NCBI GenBank assembly: GCA_902786595.1
Contig: CADADB010000002.1
Span: 222,011 to 260,131, forward strand
From: an uncultured Bacteroidota bacterium
GTDB lineage: Bacteria; Bacteroidota; Bacteroidia; Bacteroidales; WCHB1-69
Length of the DNA stretch: 38,121 nucleotides
Direction of reading: 5' to 3'
The notes beneath the pieces are model-generated. The model was given only the letters and a program-made list of their open reading frames with translations. It was not told the DNA's origin and made no database searches. Made by a program: the position numbers and the translations under genes. This document shows positions 26,410 through 31,800 of the stretch, piece by piece. Numbering within the stretch: position 1 is the first letter of the stretch; each line of letters starts with the position of its first letter.

Positions 26410-27651
26410 ATGAAAAAAGCAGTATCTGTTTTGTCTTTAATCCTACTTTTGGCCACCGTGCAAATCAAAGCCCAAAACAGCGGAAATGGGCATACTCCTA
26501 TTGGCCAGACACTTAACGCCATTACCACGGCTGTTCCTTTTTTGAGCATTGCCCCAGACTCGCGTGCGGGTGCCATGGGTGATATCGGGTGCGCCACATC
26601 TGCGGATCCCAATTCGCAAAGCTATAACCCTGCCAAGTATGTGTTCAACGAGAACCAATTTGGATTCAGCATTTCCTATAGTCCATGGCTTAGAAGTTTG
26701 GTTACGGATGTTAATTTGGCTTATCTTGCTGGTTACTGGAGAATTACAGATATGGATGCCATTGGCGCGTCTTTGCGTTATTTTTCATTGGGAGATATTT
26801 CATTTATGGATGAGTTGGGCAATTTCATCATGAATCAGAATCCTAATGAGTTTGCCATCGACTTCACCTATTCCCGTAAATTGATTGATGAGTTGTCTCT
26901 TGCCATTACCCCGCGTTTCATCTATTCCAACCTGACGGCTGGTCAGTTTGTGAGTGGTGAAGAGACGAAGGCCGGTTTGGCAGGTGCCGCTGACATTTCC
27001 CTCTTTTACGAACAAGATTTTGATGCCAAAGGGCTGGAAAACAGTACTCTGCGTGCTGGTTTGTGCATCTCGAACATGGGTAACAAGATGTCCTATTCTT
27101 CCGGTACTTTGCGTCGTGACTTCCTGCCCACCAATCTGAAACTCGGTTTGGGTTATGAGATGGACTTTGATGGTTATAACAAGTTGACTATCAATGGAGA
27201 AATCAACAAATTGCTGGTTCCCACAAATCCTATTTATGCTACCGATTCCATGGGGAGAATCGTTTACAATGAGGCAGGCGATCCTGTGATTGAAGCAGGC
27301 AGAAATCCTGACGTTTCTGTGCCGATGGGTATGATACAGTCTTTCTATGATGCCCCTGGTGGTTTCAAAGAGGAAATGAGAGAGATTATCTGGGCATTGG
27401 GCGCTGAATACAGCTACCGCAACCTTTTCTTTGTGCGCCTCGGCTATTTCCATGAGAGCCAGTACAAAGGCAACCGCCAGTTCCTGTCTGTCGGTGCCGG
27501 CATCAAGTACAGCGTTTTCGGTATCGATGTCTCCTATTTGGTTGCCACCAAGCAATACCATCCGCTGGCCAACACGCTTCGTTTCACGCTGAATTTTGAT
27601 TTTGTATCTGCCAACAAGAACGAAATCAAACAACAGGGTCGTTTAAGATAA
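26410..27651 (+). CDS. porV: T9SS outer-membrane shuttle protein PorV (LptO)
   Basis: A 413-residue FadL-like outer-membrane barrel. PorV binds the C-terminal signal of cargo leaving the Sov/SprA translocon and carries it to the PorU-containing attachment complex. A signal peptide of about 21 residues ends IKAQ. The conserved PorV opening follows: TAVPFLSIAPDSRAGAMGDIG, then the DPNSQSYNPAKYVF segment typical of the family. The rest alternates as barrel strands and ends near FTLNFDFVSANK. P. gingivalis PorV is about 390 residues. It directly follows porU, and ispF comes 16 bp after it. Confidence 0.94.
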   Translation: MKKAVSVLSLILLLATVQIKAQNSGNGHTPIGQTLNAITTAVPFLSIAPDSRAGAMGDIGCATSADPNSQSYNPAKYVFNENQFGFSISYSPWLRSLVTDVNLAYLAGYWRITDMDAIGASLRYFSLGDISFMDELGNFIMNQNPNEFAIDFTYSRKLIDELSLAITPRFIYSNLTAGQFVSGEETKAGLAGAADISLFYEQDFDAKGLENSTLRAGLCISNMGNKMSYSSGTLRRDFLPTNLKLGLGYEMDFDGYNKLTINGEINKLLVPTNPIYATDSMGRIVYNEAGDPVIEAGRNPDVSVPMGMIQSFYDAPGGFKEEMREIIWALGAEYSYRNLFFVRLGYFHESQYKGNRQFLSVGAGIKYSVFGIDVSYLVATKQYHPLANTLRFTLNFDFVSANKNEIKQQGRLR

Positions 27652-27667
27652 CCCAAATGTGGACAAT

Positions 27668-28147
27668 ATGACGGATTTTCGCGTTGGCTTCGGCTACGAT
27701 TCCCATAGATTCGCCCCCGACAGACCTTTGGTCATTGGGGGCGTTGTCATTCCATACGAGCTCGGATTGGCCGCCCATTCCGACGGCGATGTGCTGATCC
27801 ACGCCGTTTGCGACGCGTTGTTGGGTGCTGCTGGCCTGAAAGATATCGGTACCTATTTTCCAGATACCGACAACACCTGGAAAAACGCGGACAGCACGGT
27901 ACTTTTGGCTAAAGTGGTGGATTTGATTTCCGACAAAGGTTGGAAAGTCAACAACTTGGATTGCACGCTCATTTTGGAGAAGCCCAAGATGAAACCGCAT
28001 GTGGATTCTATTATTGCCCGTTTGTCTGCGTTGCTTCGGGTGGATGCCGAGCGTGTGGCCGTGAAAGCCAAAACCAACGAGAAGATGGGATTCACTGGAG
28101 CTGGAGAAGGCATTGCCGCCACCGCTGCGGTGAGCATTGTTCGATAG
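27668..28147 (+). CDS. ispF: 2-C-methyl-D-erythritol 2,4-cyclodiphosphate synthase
   Basis: IspF closes CDP-methylerythritol 2-phosphate into the cyclic diphosphate in the MEP isoprenoid pathway. The 159-residue protein has the metal ligands in GFGYDSH (D11, H13) and AAHSDGD (H37), the DNTWKNADS segment and the C-terminal KAKTNEKMGFTGAGEGIAA signature. I chose the ATG at 27668; an in-frame GTG at 27659 would add three residues. Length is normal. The stop TAG (28145-28147) adjoins heptamer-period sequence. Confidence 0.96.
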   Translation: MTDFRVGFGYDSHRFAPDRPLVIGGVVIPYELGLAAHSDGDVLIHAVCDALLGAAGLKDIGTYFPDTDNTWKNADSTVLLAKVVDLISDKGWKVNNLDCTLILEKPKMKPHVDSIIARLSALLRVDAERVAVKAKTNEKMGFTGAGEGIAATAAVSIVR

Positions 28148-28190
28148 TTAGCCGTTAGTATCCGAAAGCCAATAGCCCACAGCCAACAAT
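28146..28190. repeat. Heptamer-period spacer between ispF and HAD gene
   Basis: GTTA recurs at 28147 and 28154 (period 7), then AGCCAAT, AGCCCAC, AGCCAAC at 28167-28187. It fills the space between the convergent stops of ispF and the HAD phosphatase. No hairpin terminator is obvious. Confidence 0.7.
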
Positions 28191-28840
28191 CAAAGATCAA
28201 CAATTTCCAACAACTCAAGGGGATGTTCAATGATGTATCGGGCACCGGCTTCCTGCAATTCTTCTAAAGGACGGTAGCCCCATAGTACGCCTACAGGGGT
28301 GACTTCTGCATTGTGCGCCAAGTGCATGTCCGTGGCGGTGTCGCCCACATGCAAGGCCTCCGATGGCGCGCAGCCGGTTTCTTTCAGAATGTCGTACATG
28401 ATTTGCGGGGCGGGCTTTACGGGGATACCCTCTCGCTGCCCGATCATCGAGTCAAAGCAGATGCCGGGGAAGTATTTCTCCATCAGCGGCTTTACCGCGA
28501 TATGCACTTTGTTCGTGGCCACGGCAATCTTCAGTCCGCGTTTTTTCAACTCGGTGAGTAAATCCGTAATTCCTTCATATACAGATGTTTTGTCCTCCAT
28601 GTGAACTTTATAATAAGCCACGAATTCTTGTCGGCACAGCTCGATTGTGGCCTCGTTTCGTTCTTCTGGCGGCAATATCCGTTCAATGAGCTTGCGCACC
28701 CCGTCGCCTACAAAATAGCGATAAGCATCCACCGGGTGGGTAGGAAAACCATGCTGTGTCAGCACATGGTTGGCTGAATCCGCCAGGTCTTCCAGCGAAT
28801 TGAGCAGCGTGCCGTCGAGGTCGAATACGATAAGGTTCAT
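28190..28840 (-). CDS. gph: HAD phosphatase, phosphoglycolate phosphatase-like
   Basis: A 216-residue HAD subfamily IA hydrolase. Motif I is FDLDGTLLNS with nucleophile D7 and acid D9; motif II is VATNK; the motif III/IV region is HVGDTATDMHLAHNA. The cap domain is helical (about residues 15-80). The closest named activity is 2-phosphoglycolate phosphatase (Gph), which salvages the product of DNA 3'-phosphoglycolate repair, but subfamily IA enzymes such as pyrophosphatases look alike, so the substrate is uncertain. It is the last gene of a minus-strand run after lplA, with a heptamer array in the 45-bp gap. Confidence 0.85.
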   Translation of the reverse strand: MNLIVFDLDGTLLNSLEDLADSANHVLTQHGFPTHPVDAYRYFVGDGVRKLIERILPPEERNEATIELCRQEFVAYYKVHMEDKTSVYEGITDLLTELKKRGLKIAVATNKVHIAVKPLMEKYFPGICFDSMIGQREGIPVKPAPQIMYDILKETGCAPSEALHVGDTATDMHLAHNAEVTPVGVLWGYRPLEELQEAGARYIIEHPLELLEIVDL

Positions 28841-28845
28841 TTAAT

Positions 28846-28906
28846 GGTTATTGGTTATAGGTTATTGGTTATTGAGGGTTATAGGTTAGAGGGTTAGAAG
28901 GTTAAC
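28846..28906. repeat. Heptamer array GGTTATT, lplA / HAD junction
   Basis: GGTTATT, GGTTATA, GGTTATT, GGTTATT run from 28846 to 28873, then GGTTATA and GGTTAGA at 28877-28890, with looser copies GGTTAGA and GGTTAAC up to 28906. The lplA stop (28886-28888 on minus) lies in the array, which also encodes the final residues NLLTL of LplA. Confidence 0.88.
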
Positions 28907-29881
28907 TATATCTTCGTGGGTTACGTTGTGGAAATAGTCGTTGATGTTGATGTTGGCGAGGGCGGTGGCGAGGGCGGTTTTATCGAGGCGGATGCCAATG
29001 AGTTGGTTGATAAGTTCTTGCGGGTCTTTTTCGCCAAAGAAATCGCCATAGAATTGGAGGTCGCGGAGGTGGCCGTCGCGGATGTCGGCAATCACCTGCA
29101 CGGTGCCGCCTTTCGTCCGTATTTTCTTGTTCATCGAATAATCCGGAGATTTGCCGTAGTTCCACTCCCAAGTTTCGTATTTCTGTTTGGCCAGTTGGTT
29201 GACAATCGCCTCTTCTTCATTGGTGAGATTTTGTAAATCAGACATTTGATTCTGTTTCATGATGAAATTCATCAGATACTCCCGAAACTCTGAAACCGTC
29301 ATAGGGTGGGGAAGGTGTTCTGAGATATTGGTGACGCGGCTGCGTACGGATTTCACGGCCTTGTCCTGGAATTTGGTCGGATCAACCTTCAGTGCGTTCG
29401 AAATGTCGGTCATTTGAGACGCAAACAGCAGTGTGCCGTGTTCCAAAACGCGGTTTTCGTAGAACATCATGGCGTTGCCTGAGATCTTCTTGCCGTCAAT
29501 GACCAAGTCGTTGCGTCCCGAAAACTCCGCTGGAACGCCTAAAGACCGCAGCGCGTCCACAATCGGTTGCAGGTATTTCAGGAAGTCGATTCCTTTGTTG
29601 CCTGGTTCGATATTTTGGATGAAGGAGAAGTTGAGGTTGCCGATGTCGTGGAAGACTGCCCCGCCGCCAGTCTGCCGTCGGATTACGTTAACATGGTGGC
29701 TTTCAACATATTCCTGGTTGATTTCGGCTGCCGTGTTCTGATGCCTGCCAATGACGATAGTGTTGGCGTTCTGCCACAACATGAAAACGTTGTCCTTCGT
29801 TTGCTGCAGAAGGTACTCCTCCGCCGCCAGGTTGTGGTATGGGGAGGTACTATTGAGGGATATGTAACGTATCTGTTCCAT
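28886..29881 (-). CDS. lplA: Lipoate--protein ligase
   Basis: LplA activates lipoate with ATP and attaches it to the lysine of lipoyl domains (2-oxoacid dehydrogenases, glycine cleavage H protein). The 331-residue protein has the NTIVIGRHQN start region, RRQTGGGAVFHD, the lysine motif DGKKISGNAMM, and a C-terminal accessory domain (about residues 250-331) as in E. coli LplA. The last five residues NLLTL are encoded by a heptamer repeat, and the stretch TALATALANININ just before comes from small tandem duplications. It follows the radical SAM gene on the same strand after a 176-bp spacer with inverted heptamer arrays. Confidence 0.93.
   Translation of the reverse strand: MEQIRYISLNSTSPYHNLAAEEYLLQQTKDNVFMLWQNANTIVIGRHQNTAAEINQEYVESHHVNVIRRQTGGGAVFHDIGNLNFSFIQNIEPGNKGIDFLKYLQPIVDALRSLGVPAEFSGRNDLVIDGKKISGNAMMFYENRVLEHGTLLFASQMTDISNALKVDPTKFQDKAVKSVRSRVTNISEHLPHPMTVSEFREYLMNFIMKQNQMSDLQNLTNEEEAIVNQLAKQKYETWEWNYGKSPDYSMNKKIRTKGGTVQVIADIRDGHLRDLQFYGDFFGEKDPQELINQLIGIRLDKTALATALANININDYFHNVTHEDIVNLLTL
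28943..28978. repeat. Adjacent 6-bp and 12-bp perfect tandem duplications
   Basis: GATGTT is repeated at 28943-28954 and GGCGAGGGCGGT at 28955-28978, both perfect and in frame within the lplA 3' region. They encode the repeats NI-NI and TALA-TALA, probably from replication slippage. Confidence 0.8.
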
Positions 29882-29887
29882 ACTTTA

Positions 29888-29915
29888 TTTAGACGTATGA
29901 CTTAAGACGTAAGAC
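29888..29915. repeat. Heptamer array upstream of lplA, inverted partner
   Basis: TTTAGAC, GTATGAC, TTAAGAC, GTAAGAC: four units with period 7. Its reverse complement matches 30034-30061 at 24 of 28 positions, so the two arrays are inverted repeats flanking about 118 bp of T-rich spacer. Confidence 0.8.
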
Positions 29916-30002
29916 TATTGGGGTTTTACGATGATATTTGTTGATTTATTCTTTTGTCCTTCGTATTTCATTTCTTTTTTTTAATGTTTTTATGTCCTAT
30001 CT

Positions 30003-30058
30003 CAAGTCTCAAGTCTTAAGTCTCAAGTCTTAAGTCTTAAGTCTTAAGTCTCACGTCT
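30003..30058. repeat. Eight-unit heptamer array (YAAGTCT)
   Basis: Eight uninterrupted 7-bp units: CAAGTCT twice, TAAGTCT, CAAGTCT, TAAGTCT three times, CACGTCT. The radical SAM stop codon (minus, 30058-30060) abuts the array. The rest of the 29916-30002 spacer is T-rich with no gene. Confidence 0.92.
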
Positions 30059-30954
30059 CAACCTCTCAAAGAAAGTCCTGCCATCAGCGTGTCAGGGCGG
30101 AAGTCCATGACGGAGCGCATCTCGCCGGCCATGCAGAATCCGCACTGGTCGCAGACGCCCGCGCTTTTGCCCACGCACTCGGGCAGGCGCGTGCCGTCGG
30201 GCAGGATGTAGTTGCACATCCAGCAGGCCTTCTCGAACGACAAATCCTTCATCCTTTTCAATCCCGAGACGGAGTTCATGATGGGCATCCGTTTCTTTTT
30301 CTGTTCTATCAGCTTGTCAATCACTTCAATACGTTTGTCCCAATCCAAAATCAGAGGGTCTTGGTCTTTGAAGAAAGCAGGCGTGTAGAAGTTGAAGGCG
30401 ATGCTCTTAAAAGTGGGGTGCTCTTTCACGAATTGCAGCGTATCCATCACGTTGACGTAGTTGTTGGCATCGATGACCATATTGGCACTTAATGCTTTAT
30501 GCCCGCAACTATCGACATTCTTCACTAGCTTGTCGAAAGTGCCCTGTCCGCGCACAGCATCATGAAATTCGTGAATACCGTCCATACTGACCCAAATCGA
30601 GTTGGCTTTGAGTCCGGCGAAGGGCTGCTGGGCGTTGGTGGTCACGGTGGTGGTGAAGAAGCCGATTTGGTGGGCGAGGTCGATGAGGTCGTTGATCCGA
30701 CGGTCGCCGTCGCGCCAGAGGGTCGGTTCGCCGCCTTCGAAATCCACAAAACGGGAGCCCAAATCGTAGGAATACTGCAGTTCCTCGCGGATTTGTTCGT
30801 AACTTTTGTCGGTAGGATGTTCGTGGTCATAGACACTGCAGTGCGAGCACGACAAGTTGCACCGATTGGTAATGAACAGCACCGTCTGTAGCGGTTTGCG
30901 CCGTTTCAGGAACTTCGTCTGGAAATACCAGCTGCCTAAGTAGAATATCATCAT
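30058..30954 (-). CDS. Radical SAM protein with six-Cys C-terminal cluster
   Basis: A 298-residue radical SAM enzyme of unassigned function. The 4Fe-4S motif CNLSCSHC (C32, C36, C39) follows the first strand TVLFITNR; EGGEPTLW is the SAM-binding GGE motif. The C-terminal region holds six more cysteines in the pattern C-x2-C-x12-C-x7-C-x2-C-x2-C (C244 to C274), which should bind at least one auxiliary Fe-S cluster in a SPASM/twitch-like way. The N-terminus, about 20 residues, has a hydrophobic-aromatic stretch (MIFYLGSWYF) then basic residues. No precursor peptide is seen beside it, and SPASM proteins range from peptide modification to sulfatase maturation. It has its own -7 box. Confidence 0.82.
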   Translation of the reverse strand: MMIFYLGSWYFQTKFLKRRKPLQTVLFITNRCNLSCSHCSVYDHEHPTDKSYEQIREELQYSYDLGSRFVDFEGGEPTLWRDGDRRINDLIDLAHQIGFFTTTVTTNAQQPFAGLKANSIWVSMDGIHEFHDAVRGQGTFDKLVKNVDSCGHKALSANMVIDANNYVNVMDTLQFVKEHPTFKSIAFNFYTPAFFKDQDPLILDWDKRIEVIDKLIEQKKKRMPIMNSVSGLKRMKDLSFEKACWMCNYILPDGTRLPECVGKSAGVCDQCGFCMAGEMRSVMDFRPDTLMAGLSLRG

Positions 30955-30976
30955 TGCGAATAGGTTTTTCGAGCGG

Positions 30977-30984
30977 CAAAGATA
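30977..30984 (-). promoter_or_regulatory. -7 box for the radical SAM gene
   Basis: Minus-strand TATCTTTG, a TAnnTTTG match, 22 bp before the ATG at 30954. Its -33 region coincides with the heptamer array at 30994-31028. Confidence 0.6.
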
Positions 30985-30993
30985 CTATTTTTA

Positions 30994-31028
30994 CAGTTGT
31001 AGTTAGCAGTTAGCAGGTAGAAGTTATG
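30994..31028. repeat. Heptamer array between divergent promoters (AGTTAGC)
   Basis: CAGTTGT, AGTTAGC, AGTTAGC, AGGTAGA, AGTTATG: five units of 7 bp. It lies between two outward-facing -7 boxes, occupying the upstream promoter region of both. Confidence 0.82.
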
Positions 31029-31039
31029 GGGAAAAAGTG

Positions 31040-31047
31040 TACTTTTG
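31040..31047 (+). promoter_or_regulatory. -7 box for the acyltransferase gene
   Basis: TACTTTTG, a TAnnTTTG match, 21 bp before the ATG at 31069. It argues against a TTG start at 31045, which would lie inside the box. Confidence 0.6.
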
Positions 31048-31068
31048 CGGACTAAAAACCTGTTCACT

Positions 31069-31737
31069 ATGACTGTATCCGATTTTTGGAACATACTTTG
31101 TTCGTTGCCGAAGACGTTGCGCTTTAATCTGCACTATTTTCCTTTGAAAACGGCCTTGAAACTGCCGGTTTTCGTGTCACACCGCACCTATTTGCGGGAG
31201 TTACACGGCGAGGTTATGCTGCCGGAAAAGGTGGAAACGGCGATGGTGAAGATCGGGTTCGGTGATGTGGGCCACTACGATCGCAAGCGCTCCCGCGGCA
31301 TCTGGCAGGTGAGTGGGAAAGTAACCTTCCTCGGAAAGGCCGGCATCGGGCACGGCTCGAAACTCTCGGTGCGCGGCAATTTGAACTTCGGCGTGGATTT
31401 CAATATGACGGCGGAGAGCACGATTGTTTGCGCCGACAGTATCACCTTCGGGAACGACTGTCTGTTGGGCTGGGACATCCTTGTGATGGACACCGATGAG
31501 CACCCGTTATACGACCAGGAAGGTAACCGACTGAACCCTAACCGTCCTATTGTAGTAGGCAACCATGTCTGGATCGGTTGTAAATGTGTGCTGCTGAAAG
31601 GTGCGAAAGTACCCGATAATACGGTGGTGGCGGCTGGCACGCTGCTGAAAAGTGCTTTTGAAGGCGAAGGCCAGGTGATCGGTGGTAATCCGCCTGCCGT
31701 TCTCAAGCGAGAGGTCCGTTGGGAGCATTGTTCATAA
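31069..31737 (+). CDS. Hexapeptide-repeat acyltransferase (LbH, WbbJ-like)
   Basis: A 222-residue left-handed beta-helix acyltransferase, of the kind that acetylates sugars in surface polysaccharides. Hexapeptide repeats are visible from about residue 85 on (FLGKAGIGHGSKLSVRGNLNFG, split across several coils) and again at PIVVGNHVWIGCKCVLLKGAKVP. The catalytic histidine is probably in MDTDEHPLYD. The family-typical end is GTLLKSAF...VIGGNPPAVLKR. The N-terminal 60 residues form a short helical/strand lead-in. No glycosyltransferase cluster is adjacent, so the acceptor is unknown. The S9 peptidase gene has its own promoter 13 bp downstream. Confidence 0.85.
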   Translation: MTVSDFWNILCSLPKTLRFNLHYFPLKTALKLPVFVSHRTYLRELHGEVMLPEKVETAMVKIGFGDVGHYDRKRSRGIWQVSGKVTFLGKAGIGHGSKLSVRGNLNFGVDFNMTAESTIVCADSITFGNDCLLGWDILVMDTDEHPLYDQEGNRLNPNRPIVVGNHVWIGCKCVLLKGAKVPDNTVVAAGTLLKSAFEGEGQVIGGNPPAVLKREVRWEHCS

Positions 31738-31749
31738 CCCAAAAAAGTG

Positions 31750-31757
31750 TATTTTTG
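31750..31757 (+). promoter_or_regulatory. Promoter of the DPP5-like gene
   Basis: TATTTTTG (-7 box), with ATTG ending at 31730 as a possible -33 element separated by the expected 19 bp. The ATG is at 31801. It is the best-spaced promoter in the window. Confidence 0.7.
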
Positions 31758-31800
31758 CCCTCCGTTTGTCGGAATTATCAAACAAGCATAAAAAATTATA

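Noticed and set aside
30003-30058. Possible CRISPR array
   Set aside because: The units are contiguous 7-mers with no spacers, and no cas gene is present. It is a simple tandem repeat.
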